In this document: positions 1 to 6,180 of the stretch, piece by piece | How positions within the stretch are numbered: position 1 is the first letter of the stretch | How the letters are laid out: every line of letters starts with the position of its first letter | Assembly (NCBI GenBank): GCA_002391385.1 | Contig: DGEY01000002.1 | Location: 1 to 6,270, forward strand | DNA length: 6,270 nucleotides | Direction: 5' to 3' | Source of the DNA: Firmicutes bacterium UBA3914 | GTDB lineage: Bacteria; Bacillota; Limnochordia; Darwinibacteriales; Darwinibacteriaceae | Made by a program: the position numbers and the translations under genes | Notes under the pieces: model-generated | Databases searched by the model: none | What the model was told of the DNA's origin: nothing | What the model saw: the letters and a program-made list of their open reading frames with translations, nothing else

Positions 1-12
1 GGGGGGGTCGCT

Positions 13-942
13 ATGCAGGCTGCTGGATCGGCCAAGAGACTGTACATCTACACCGCAGCTCTGATCGTTACAGCCATCATCATCTGGTTTTGGGAGCCCA
101 CCGCGCTGGTTTACGGCATACAGCGGGGAAGCTTGTATGCGGTTGTGGCGCTGCCCCTGGCACTGATTCTGGGCATCTTGGGAGTGCTCAATTTGGCCCA
201 CGGCGAGTTTTTAACCGTGGGACTCTATGCAACTTACACCTTGTTCCGCAACTACGGCTGGGATCCCATGGCATCAGCGGTTCCGGTGAGCATTATCCTG
301 GCTGTGGTGGGGATCGGGGTGTATCTGCTCACCGTGAGGCAGGTGCTCAAGGCGGGGCACCTCAGCCAGCTGCTCATCACCTTCGGCATCGCGCTGGTCT
401 TAAGTGAGCTCTTGAAAAGCATCTACACCACCCAGCCCCGGGCCGTTTTCACCACCTACTCCTATGCCTTCACCAGGTTCGCCGGCGTGCGCTTTGGCAT
501 CTACGAGTTTGTGTACCTGGCCATTGCCCTGGGGGTTTTGCTTGGACTCCAGCTCTTCTTGAAGAAGACCCGCTTGGGCCAGGCCACCTTTGCTGTGGGA
601 CAAAACCCCACCGGGGCCGCCATCGTGGGCATTAACGTGCGCTTTGTTTACCTCTTTGTCTTCGGACTGTCCATCGCCATCGTGGGCTTGGTTTCCGCCT
701 TTATGGTGCCCCGGGTCTCTGTCTTCCCCGGCGCGGGAACGCCCTTCACCATGAAATCCTTCGCCCTGACGGCCATGGCCGGTTTGGGCAACCTGAACGG
801 GATTCTCCTGGCGGGCCTCGCCCTGGGGATCTTGGAGGCCATCGTTAACGCCATCCCCGGCGGGGCGGGCTGGTCCGATGTGGTGGTGTTTGGAGTTTTG
901 ATCCTGGTCATATTGTCCAGAGCATTTCGGGGGGCGAGATAA
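13..942 (+). CDS. livH: Branched-chain amino acid/amide-type ABC importer, permease LivH
   Basis: This is one of two membrane permeases of a HAAT-family ABC importer (LivHMGF type); it forms half of the transmembrane channel in the cytoplasmic membrane. At 309 residues it matches the usual LivH length (about 290-310). It has roughly eight hydrophobic segments, the first at residues 11-28. The family hallmark is at residues 54-70 (GILGVLNLAHGEFLTVG). The cytoplasmic loop that contacts the ATPase is recognisable at about 185-208 (KTRLGQ, then QNPTGAAIVGI), although the usual RA pair after LGQ/LGR is replaced by TF. The ATG at 13 follows a run of seven G that can act as ribosome site. The frame is open to the window edge, so a slightly earlier start cannot be excluded. 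Its stop shares one base with the livM start, indicating translational coupling. Substrate is not determined by the sequence; urea, short amides and branched-chain or aromatic acids are all carried by relatives. Confidence 0.93.
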   Translation: MQAAGSAKRLYIYTAALIVTAIIIWFWEPTALVYGIQRGSLYAVVALPLALILGILGVLNLAHGEFLTVGLYATYTLFRNYGWDPMASAVPVSIILAVVGIGVYLLTVRQVLKAGHLSQLLITFGIALVLSELLKSIYTTQPRAVFTTYSYAFTRFAGVRFGIYEFVYLAIALGVLLGLQLFLKKTRLGQATFAVGQNPTGAAIVGINVRFVYLFVFGLSIAIVGLVSAFMVPRVSVFPGAGTPFTMKSFALTAMAGLGNLNGILLAGLALGILEAIVNAIPGGAGWSDVVVFGVLILVILSRAFRGAR

Positions 943-1892
943 TGGGGAAAAAAGCGATGATCATTGTCTGCATACTTGTGGCGGCGAGCTTGCCCCTCTA
1001 CGCGGGCCCTTATTTCCTCAGTGTTTTTAACACCATCTTTGTCTACATGTCCCTGAGCCTGACCTGGGACATGATGCTCCGCACTGGACAGCTCTCCTAC
1101 GGTACGGCGGGTCTGTTTGGCCTGGGCGCCTATTCCTCCGCGCTGCTGGTGGCGAAAGCGGGGGTGCACCCCCTGCTCAGCATCGTGCTGGGCGGGCTGT
1201 TCGCCGGCGTGGTGGCTTTCCTTCTGGGCTTTGCCGTACTCCGCCTGCGCAAAATCTATTTTTCCATCACCACCCTGGCCTTAACTTCCGTGTTTGCCGT
1301 GGTGATCAGGAATCTCCCCAGGCTCACCGGGGGCGCCAGCGGCATGGTGCTGCCTTCAGCCCTGTTTAGCGGTGATGCGGCCAAGAACTACTGGATGGTC
1401 TTCGCCCTGGCCCTGGGGGTGATCGGGATTTCCCTGTGGCTGAGCAGGAGCAAGACCCATTACGCCATCAACGCCATCCGGAATGATGAAATCGCCGCCC
1501 GTTCCAGCGGGGTGGATGTCTTTAAGTACCTGCTCTTTATGTTCGTGCTCACCTCCAGCATCCAGGGAGTGATCGGCGCCTTCTATGCCCAGCAGTACGC
1601 CTTTGTGCAGCCGGAAGCCACCTTCTCCATGAACTTCCTGCTGCTGCCCCTGGCCATGGCCTTGGTGGGAGGCGTGTACTCCACCAGCGGGCCGGTGGTG
1701 GGGGCGGTGGTTTTGGGCGTGGTATCCGAGTACCTGAAGCTGATCATGCCCTACGGCCACCTGGTTGTGTATGGACTGATTATCGTGCTGGTGGTGCTGT
1801 TTATGCCCCGGGGCTTAACCAGATTTGTGGCCAGGCAGCTGGCTAGAAGGGGGAGGGTTGGAGGTGCAGACCGTGCCGCTCTTGGAAACTAG
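942..1892 (+). CDS. livM: Branched-chain amino acid/amide-type ABC importer, permease LivM
   Basis: This is the second permease of the importer and pairs with LivH to form the membrane channel. Its 316 residues are about normal for LivM without the N-terminal extension of the E. coli protein. Family signatures are seen in order: GQLSYGTAGLFGLGAY at 49-64, RLRKIYFSITTLAL at 101-114, LTGGASGM at 128-135, the cytoplasmic coupling loop AIRNDEIAARSSGVDVFKY at about 178-196, and LVGGVYSTSGPVVGA at 241-255. About eight to nine hydrophobic segments span the chain, and FMPRGL at 287-292 marks the usual end of the last one. The ATG overlaps the livH TAA by one base, and a G-rich ribosome site (GGGGGGCGAG) lies within the end of livH. 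The 3' end overlaps the livG start region. The tail after residue 295 is Arg/Gly-rich and its codons include the ribosome site of livG. Confidence 0.93.
   Translation: MGKKAMIIVCILVAASLPLYAGPYFLSVFNTIFVYMSLSLTWDMMLRTGQLSYGTAGLFGLGAYSSALLVAKAGVHPLLSIVLGGLFAGVVAFLLGFAVLRLRKIYFSITTLALTSVFAVVIRNLPRLTGGASGMVLPSALFSGDAAKNYWMVFALALGVIGISLWLSRSKTHYAINAIRNDEIAARSSGVDVFKYLLFMFVLTSSIQGVIGAFYAQQYAFVQPEATFSMNFLLLPLAMALVGGVYSTSGPVVGAVVLGVVSEYLKLIMPYGHLVVYGLIIVLVVLFMPRGLTRFVARQLARRGRVGGADRAALGN
1849..1857 (+). promoter_or_regulatory. Ribosome binding site that sets the livG start
   Basis: GGGGGAGGG lies within the last codons of livM. It ends 6 bases before GTG at 1864, a normal spacing. It abuts the TTG at 1858, too close for use, and lies downstream of the alternative TTG at 1825. 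It therefore favours GTG 1864 as the livG start. Confidence 0.65.
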
Positions 1893-2589
1893 GAATCTAG
1901 AAAGACGTTTCGGTGGGCTGTTGGCAGTCAAAGATCTGAGCTTCTCCGTGGGCAGAGGGGAAATCCTGGGCATCATCGGCCCCAACGGGGCAGGGAAGAC
2001 CACGGTGATCAACTTGGTGGCGGGGATTATTCCCCCCACTGGCGGACAGATCCTGTTTAAGGGCCAGCGGGTCGACCACCTGCCCGCCCATGCCCGCAGC
2101 CACCTGGGTATTGCCCGCACGTTCCAGAACGTGCGCCCCCTGGAGGACTTCACGGCCTTGGAGAACATCATGGTGGGGGCCCTGTTCGGCCGGGGTCAGA
2201 ACCTGGCCCAAGCCCGGGCCACCGCCCTGGAGATCTGCGAGCTGATCGATCTGCCGCATTACGACCGCCCTGTGGACAATCTCACCGTTTTGGATCTGAA
2301 AAAGGTGGAGATCGGCCGGGCCCTGGCTGCCCAGCCTGACCTACTCTTTTTGGATGAACTGATGGCCGGTCTCAATGCCGATGAGACCAGGGAGATGATC
2401 GCCGTGGTCCGCCAGCTCCAGCGGCGGGAGATCACCATCGTGGTGGTGGAACACATCATGGCCGTAGTGAAAGAACTCACGGAGCGGTGCATCGTGCTGG
2501 ACGGCGGCACCATCATTGCCCAGGGCAGCTACGCAGAGGTGGCCGCCAACGAACGGGTGATCGAAGCTTACCTGGGGAAGGAGGCGTAG
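1864..2589 (+). CDS. livG: Branched-chain amino acid/amide-type ABC importer, ATPase LivG (atypical signature motif)
   Basis: This cytoplasmic ATPase powers the importer together with LivF. From GTG 1864 it has 241 residues; the family usually has about 240-255. The open frame reaches back to TTG 1825, but the extra residues (WPGSWLEGGG...) do not resemble the family and GTG 1864 has the well-placed ribosome site. Walker A GPNGAGKTT is at residues 39-47. The Q-loop FQNVRP follows at 87-92, Walker B LLFLDE at 160-165 has the catalytic Glu165, and the switch His197 is in VVEHIM. The ABC signature (LSGGQ or the LivG form LSYGQQRR) is missing: that place reads LTVLDLKKVEIGRALA at 140-155. After Walker B it reads LMAGLN rather than PAAGLN. 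I recall a LivG subgroup with a similar LT..xxK(R)xE pattern and DEVMAGL, so this is probably a clade trait rather than decay. The gene overlaps livM by 29 bases and ends 1 base before livF. Confidence 0.92.
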   Translation: MQTVPLLETRNLERRFGGLLAVKDLSFSVGRGEILGIIGPNGAGKTTVINLVAGIIPPTGGQILFKGQRVDHLPAHARSHLGIARTFQNVRPLEDFTALENIMVGALFGRGQNLAQARATALEICELIDLPHYDRPVDNLTVLDLKKVEIGRALAAQPDLLFLDELMAGLNADETREMIAVVRQLQRREITIVVVEHIMAVVKELTERCIVLDGGTIIAQGSYAEVAANERVIEAYLGKEA

Positions 2590-2590
2590 C

Positions 2591-3298
2591 ATGCTGGAAG
2601 TGAAAAACCTTTCCGTGGCCTACGGGAGGATTCAGGTGATCTGGGACCTATCCCTAAGTATCGGTAACAACGAAGCTGTGGGCATTTTCGGCCCCAATGG
2701 CGCGGGAAAGACCACGCTGATCAACGCCATCGTGGGGCTGGTCAAGGCCAAAGGGGGCGAGATCACCTTTGACGGCCGGCCCATCCTGGGTCAGGACACC
2801 CACACCATCGCCCGGGGCGGGATCGTTGTGGTTCCCCAAAACCGGGAGCTCTTTCCCTTCATGACCGTGCGCGAAAACCTCCGGCTGGGCGCCGCTTACA
2901 TCCCCCATGCCCGGGAAAAGCTCGAGGAAACTTTGGACTACGTGTACCAGCTCTTCCCCATCCTCAAGGAGCGGGATAAACAGCTGGCCGGCACCATGAG
3001 CGGGGGACAGCAGCGCATGCTGGTGATCGGCAGGGCGCTCATGAGCAGACCCAAGCTGCTCATCCTGGATGAGCCTTCCCTGGGGCTGCAGCCCTCTTTG
3101 GTCACTGAGCTGTTTGACACGCTCAAGGAGATCAAAAAGAACGATATGGTCATTCTCCTGGCGGAGCAGAATGCCCGCCAGGGTTTGAAGGTGATTGACC
3201 GTGGTTATGTAATGGAAAACGGCCGGATTGCCCTGGAGGGCAGCGTCGAGGAGCTCTCCCAGGATGAACACATCAAAAGGGCGTATCTTGGAGTGTAG
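2591..3298 (+). CDS. livF: Branched-chain amino acid/amide-type ABC importer, ATPase LivF
   Basis: This is the second cytoplasmic ATPase, and it dimerises with LivG beneath the two permeases. Its 235 residues equal the usual LivF length. Walker A GPNGAGKTT is at 34-42, the Q-loop VPQNRELFP at 81-89 with Gln83, a canonical signature MSGGQQR at 136-142, and Walker B LLILDEPSLGL at 156-166 with catalytic Glu161. The switch position reads AEQNARQ, so Gln193 stands where most ABC ATPases have His; this is common in LivF proteins. The C-terminal stretch RGYVMENGRIALEGS (204-218) is typical of LivF and separates it from LivG. The ATG has a very good ribosome site, AAGGAGG at 2578-2584 with 6 bases of spacing, placed inside the last codons of livG. 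Only one base separates it from the livG stop, which indicates coupled translation. Confidence 0.94.
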   Translation: MLEVKNLSVAYGRIQVIWDLSLSIGNNEAVGIFGPNGAGKTTLINAIVGLVKAKGGEITFDGRPILGQDTHTIARGGIVVVPQNRELFPFMTVRENLRLGAAYIPHAREKLEETLDYVYQLFPILKERDKQLAGTMSGGQQRMLVIGRALMSRPKLLILDEPSLGLQPSLVTELFDTLKEIKKNDMVILLAEQNARQGLKVIDRGYVMENGRIALEGSVEELSQDEHIKRAYLGV

Positions 3299-3312
3299 CT
3301 GAGGGAAAGCAC

Positions 3313-3320
3313 AAGGAGGT
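3313..3320 (+). promoter_or_regulatory. Strong ribosome binding site of the operon hydrolase
   Basis: AAGGAGGT ends 7 bases before ATG 3328. A second ATG at 3323 lies in another frame only 2 bases from the site and leads nowhere, so 3328 is the start. The 29-base gap after livF has no hairpin or T-run, which supports read-through from the transporter genes. Confidence 0.75.
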
Positions 3321-3327
3321 AGATGCC

Positions 3328-4143
3328 ATGCCGAAGGTGGAGTTGCGTGGAGTTGAACTTTATTACAGCCTAGATGGCCAGGGCCCGGAAACCATCGTGG
3401 TCCTCAACGGGATCATGATGAACACCCTGAGCTGGAATGAGTTTGTCCCCGTGTTCACCGCAAAGGGGGGTCACCGCTTTCTGCGGGTGGACTTCCGGGA
3501 TCAGGGTTTTTCCAGCCCCTATCCCCAGGAGTATGATCTGTCCATCCATGTAGATGATCTCAAAGAACTTTTTGATCACCTGGAACTGCAGAAGGTGCAC
3601 CTGGTTGGTGTCTCCTACGGCGCCATGGTGGCCCTGCTCTTTGCCCTCAAGTATCCCGAGTACCTGGCCACCCTGATTCTGGGTAACGCGGTGGCCCAGG
3701 TGACCAAGTTCCTTCAGGCGGCAGCGGATATCTGGGAGTATTCCGCCACCACCAACAGCGGGGAGCTGTTTTTCAAGCTGAGCATGCCCTTCATCTACTC
3801 TGATCAGTTCTACAGCCAGCACTGGCAGTGGCTGAAGGAAAGGGAGGCCATGTTCAACCAAATCCTCACCCCCGAGTGGTTCGCCGCCCTGCGCCGGCTC
3901 TGCCGCAGTTCCTATGAGTTCGATGTCCTGGACCAGATCCACTCCATCACCACGCCCACCCTGCTCATCGCCGGCACACGGGATATCATCACTCCCCTCG
4001 AGGAGATGAAAAAGATTCAAGAGAGGATCAAGGGCTCCCGCATGCTGATCATTGAGGGAGCAGGCCATGCCTCCTTCTATGAAAAGATGGATGAGTTTGC
4101 CGCAGCTGTGCTGGGTTTTGTGGCCCTGCACCAAAGCAGCTGA
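3328..4143 (+). CDS. Alpha/beta hydrolase, probably co-transcribed with the LivHMGF importer
   Basis: This is a 271-residue cytoplasmic serine hydrolase of the alpha/beta fold (Abhydrolase_1 type), without signal peptide or membrane segment. The nucleophile elbow is GVSYG at 94-98 with Ser96. The acid is probably Asp219 in GTRDIITP, and the catalytic His is His247 in GAGHASFYE. The strand-3 oxyanion motif reads LNGIMMN (26-32), with Asn27 in place of the usual His of HG. The next motif, VDFRDQGFSS (54-63), takes the place of the common DxRGHGxS. A lid of about residues 125-190 is rich in Trp, Tyr and Phe, suggesting a hydrophobic substrate pocket. The general layout resembles enol-lactonases, esterases and C-C bond hydrolases, but the exact reaction cannot be read from the sequence. 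It starts 29 bases after livF, so I infer that it acts on what the importer brings in, or releases an amino or carboxylic acid from it. It ends 11 bases from the convergent lipoprotein gene. Confidence 0.88.
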   Translation: MPKVELRGVELYYSLDGQGPETIVVLNGIMMNTLSWNEFVPVFTAKGGHRFLRVDFRDQGFSSPYPQEYDLSIHVDDLKELFDHLELQKVHLVGVSYGAMVALLFALKYPEYLATLILGNAVAQVTKFLQAAADIWEYSATTNSGELFFKLSMPFIYSDQFYSQHWQWLKEREAMFNQILTPEWFAALRRLCRSSYEFDVLDQIHSITTPTLLIAGTRDIITPLEEMKKIQERIKGSRMLIIEGAGHASFYEKMDEFAAAVLGFVALHQSS

Positions 4144-4154
4144 AGGCCCTTCCG

Positions 4155-5015
4155 CTAGTTCCCCCAGCCCTTGAGGGTGATGGCCCTGCTGGTCCCCGCT
4201 TCCAGGTGGAAGGGGCCGCTGGTCAGGGTGAGGGAGGCCGCGCCCATAAGCTCGATGGACGCTTCCAGGCGGTATTCCCCCTCCGGCAGGCTGGTTACCT
4301 CGAAGCTCAGCCTGTCGTCGTGGAGGTAGGCGGTCCAGATGGGCTCCGCCTGTTTGGCCCGGAAAAGGTTGATCTCGATGGCAATGAACTTGTCGATCCC
4401 CGCAGGCAGCTGGATTTCACCCCGGATGGAGGCAAATCTGTCCCGGTAAGAATCGATCAGCACCAGTGCCTTGCGGGGATTGACGATGTAACTGCCGTCT
4501 GTGCCCCGCTCCACGAAGTGGGGGAGATGCACATCGAAGACCAGTTCCAGAGCGCTGCCCTGGGCAATGGACAGGTTCAGCTCCGGTTTCAGCTGACCGC
4601 TGGGGACCTGGAGGGCCACCGTCTGCCCGTCTTTGAGGACGATGTAGTTGTGGAGGGGCCCGCCCGCCTGGTTTTCCTTCAGTTCCAAGCGGAGCTCGGT
4701 GAGCCGCCCCGCGGGAATGGTGGCTGTGCCCAGAAGCTGCTCCCGGAACCTCAGCTCCTTGAGGTTGATTTTCCCCGCGTCCTGCGGCATCAGAAGGAGC
4801 GTAACCCACCTGCCGTCCACCCGCGCGGTCACTTTATCCACGGTCACCCACACCTGGGCGATATCCGCCAGGGCAGGCGAGTCCAGACTGATCAGGGAAC
4901 ATCCCGCGGTCTCCGTTAGGTAGATGCCCACATTGGCTGTGCCGCCGGGACCTCCGCCCAAACACCCCGTCAGGATCAGTGCTGCCAATACCAACGTTAG
5001 AAGTTTCGCTTTCAC
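4155..5015 (-). CDS. DUF4382 domain lipoprotein
   Basis: This is a predicted secreted lipoprotein of 286 residues, anchored by lipid to the outer face of the cytoplasmic membrane. I chose GTG 5015 because a ribosome site (AAAGGAG) lies 7 bases before it and because it gives a textbook lipoprotein signal: Lys2 and Lys4, a hydrophobic stretch 5-15, and lipobox LTGC at 15-18 with Cys18. The frame extends to an ATG at 5054, but that would add 13 unusual residues before the signal. Residues of about 28-187 fit DUF4382: VGIYLTET, then VWVTVDKVTARVDGRWV, INLKEL, IPAGRLTELRLEL, LQVPSGQLKPELNL and LVFDVHLP. DUF4382 proteins are surface or secreted and lack a settled function. Residues of about 192-286 are a second beta-rich part (IRGEIQLP ... 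LPEGEYRLEASIEL) resembling carboxypeptidase-regulatory or prealbumin-like beta-sandwich domains. A Cys at 39 is the only other cysteine. The gene is convergent with the operon hydrolase and divergent from the next gene. Confidence 0.85.
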   Translation of the reverse strand: MKAKLLTLVLAALILTGCLGGGPGGTANVGIYLTETAGCSLISLDSPALADIAQVWVTVDKVTARVDGRWVTLLLMPQDAGKINLKELRFREQLLGTATIPAGRLTELRLELKENQAGGPLHNYIVLKDGQTVALQVPSGQLKPELNLSIAQGSALELVFDVHLPHFVERGTDGSYIVNPRKALVLIDSYRDRFASIRGEIQLPAGIDKFIAIEINLFRAKQAEPIWTAYLHDDRLSFEVTSLPEGEYRLEASIELMGAASLTLTSGPFHLEAGTSRAITLKGWGN

Positions 5016-5022
5016 CTTACTG

Positions 5023-5029
5023 CTCCTTT
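5023..5029 (-). promoter_or_regulatory. Ribosome binding site that sets the lipoprotein start
   Basis: Read on the minus strand this is AAAGGAG, 7 bases before GTG at 5015-5013. It lies inside the longer open frame from ATG 5054 and places the start directly in front of the signal peptide. Confidence 0.75.
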
Positions 5030-5091
5030 CTAGGCTGGCCCCCTCCCATACCATCCGCAGGGCGCGGCCTTGAGCTTAGGGTAGGAGGGGT

Positions 5092-5103
5092 CTGGCCGGC
5101 CAG
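5092..5103. repeat. Perfect 12-bp palindrome between divergent genes
   Basis: CTGGCCGGCCAG is its own reverse complement with no central spacer, so it fits a dimeric-protein site better than an RNA hairpin. It lies 77 bases upstream of the lipoprotein start and 120 bases upstream of the hydrolase start. An A-run follows on the plus strand, which is the wrong base for a terminator. A regulatory role is a guess, and such GC palindromes also arise by chance in GC-rich DNA. Confidence 0.35.
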
Positions 5104-5223
5104 GTAAAAAAAGGAAGGCTTGGACCCGCGCGGCTTGGGACAGGAAGCGCCCGCGACCAGGAAATCGAGGAGCACGCGCCGTATTCAAATTGGTGGGAAC
5201 TGAGCTAAAAGGGGTGCTGCTTC

Positions 5224-6171
5224 ATGAAGGTTTTGGGGTTTGCTTTGGCTGCCCTGTTCCTGCTTCTGGTGGTGGGGCTAACCGGGGCCAGCTTGCACTT
5301 TTACAACTTCGCCATCAAGCGGGGACCGAAGGCGTTTTTGGGCTCCAACCCTGATTTGCAGGCCACCCAGAGCCAAGCTGCTGCGGCCCCCGGCGGAACC
5401 GGCGCCCATTGGGTGGAAGAGCAGGACTATGAGACTTGGGAGATCCGCTCCCACGATGGTTTGAAGCTTGTGGCCTATTACATCCCGGCTGCCCGGCCCA
5501 CAACCAGAACGGCCATCATCGCCCACGGCTACACTTCCCGGGGGAAGGCCATGGGGCGCTTTGCCCGCTTTTACCGGGAGGAGCTGGGGTTCAACGTGCT
5601 TTTGCCCGATGCCCGGGGGCATGGGGAGAGCGAAGGGGATTACATAGGCTTTGGCTGGCACGACCGCCTGGACTATCTCCGGTGGATCGAAGAGGTGTTG
5701 GCCAGGGTGGGAGAAGATGCGGAGATTGTGCTCCACGGGCTTTCCATGGGCGCGGCCACCGTGCTCATGGTAAGCGGTGAACGGCTGCCGGAGCAGGTTA
5801 AGGCGATCATCGAAGACTGCGGCTACACCTCCGTCTACGAGCAGTTGGGCTACCAGTTTCGGCGCATGTTCCGCCTGCCTGTCTTCCCCCTGCTGGATAC
5901 CACCAGTTTGGTCACGAAACTGAAGGCGGGCTACAGCTTCCGGGAAGCCTCCGCCCTGAAACAGGTGCAAAAATGCCGGGTGCCCGTGCTGTTCATCCAC
6001 GGATCCGAGGACGCCTTCGTGCCCGTGGAAATGGCCCGGCGGCTGTATGCAGCCTGTGCGAGTCCCAAGGAGCTCTTCATTGTGGAAGGGGCCGCCCATG
6101 GCACCGCCTATCAGTGGGCAGGGGAGGCCTATCAGGAAAAGGTGGAGCGGTTTATCGGAAGTTACCTGTAA
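5224..6171 (+). CDS. Membrane-anchored alpha/beta hydrolase, YqkD-like
   Basis: This is a 315-residue serine hydrolase with an N-terminal hydrophobic segment (residues 4-27) and no clear signal-peptidase site, so it is probably held in the cytoplasmic membrane with the catalytic domain outside. A low-complexity Ala/Gln/Gly linker (about 46-62) follows. The catalytic part has the oxyanion motif AHGYTSRG (100-107, His101-Gly102), DARGHGES (129-136), the nucleophile elbow GLSMG (172-176, Ser174), Asp263 in HGSEDAFVP and His292 in EGAAHG, so the triad is complete. The order and motifs, including IEDCGYTSVYEQLGYQFRR and RLPVFPLL, resemble B. subtilis YqkD and other Hydrolase_4/S9-like proteins; the natural substrate of that group is not established. 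The ATG follows AAGGGG at 5209-5214 with 9 bases of spacing. The gene is divergent from the DUF4382 lipoprotein, which also faces the outside. Its C-terminus looks complete even though an IS-like end begins about 11 bases later. Confidence 0.87.
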   Translation: MKVLGFALAALFLLLVVGLTGASLHFYNFAIKRGPKAFLGSNPDLQATQSQAAAAPGGTGAHWVEEQDYETWEIRSHDGLKLVAYYIPAARPTTRTAIIAHGYTSRGKAMGRFARFYREELGFNVLLPDARGHGESEGDYIGFGWHDRLDYLRWIEEVLARVGEDAEIVLHGLSMGAATVLMVSGERLPEQVKAIIEDCGYTSVYEQLGYQFRRMFRLPVFPLLDTTSLVTKLKAGYSFREASALKQVQKCRVPVLFIHGSEDAFVPVEMARRLYAACASPKELFIVEGAAHGTAYQWAGEAYQEKVERFIGSYL

Positions 6172-6180
6172 CCACTAGTT

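Larger units (their letters stand above)
5016..5223. other. Divergent intergenic region
   Basis: These 208 bases separate two genes that point away from each other, so promoters for both should lie here. I found no convincing -35/-10 pair on either strand; the only AT-rich spots are TAAAAAAAGG at 5105-5114 and TATTCAAATT at 5182-5191. The region is otherwise GC-rich and contains the short palindromes CTGGCCGGCCAG (5092-5103) and CCGCGCGG (5126-5133). I see no small gene or RNA in it. Confidence 0.5.

Noticed and set aside
2654..3271. Open frame of 205 codons on the minus strand, antisense to livF
   Set aside because: The plus strand encodes an unmistakable ABC ATPase; the antisense product has no motif or ribosome site worth noting.
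3370..4134. Open frame of 254 codons on the minus strand, antisense to the operon hydrolase
   Set aside because: No recognisable motif and a shadow-type composition, while the plus strand has a clear hydrolase with a strong ribosome site.
4141..4180. Possible bidirectional terminator between the convergent genes (GAAGG/CCTTC at 4142-4152, CCCT/AGGG at 4168-4177)
   Set aside because: Both inverted repeats have almost no loop (1 and 2 bases) and no T-run follows on either strand, so they are not credible intrinsic terminators.
4206..4919. Open frame of 237 codons on the plus strand, opposite the DUF4382 lipoprotein
   Set aside because: The minus-strand gene has a ribosome site, a lipoprotein signal and domain matches; the plus-strand frame has none.
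5092..5112. GC palindrome followed by an A-run read as a terminator
   Set aside because: On the plus strand the run is A rather than T. On the minus strand the T-run comes before the palindrome rather than after it, and the palindrome has no loop.
5182..5212. Possible promoter for the YqkD-like hydrolase (TTCAAA at 5184-5189 with TAAAAG at 5207-5212)
   Set aside because: The -10 match is poor, it overlaps the ribosome site, and a start there would leave almost no leader.
5278..6099. Long open frame of 273 codons on the minus strand, antisense to the YqkD-like hydrolase
   Set aside because: It lies wholly opposite a gene with a complete catalytic triad. Its translation is rich in Gly, His, Pro and Gln with no family motif, typical of antisense frames in GC-rich genes.
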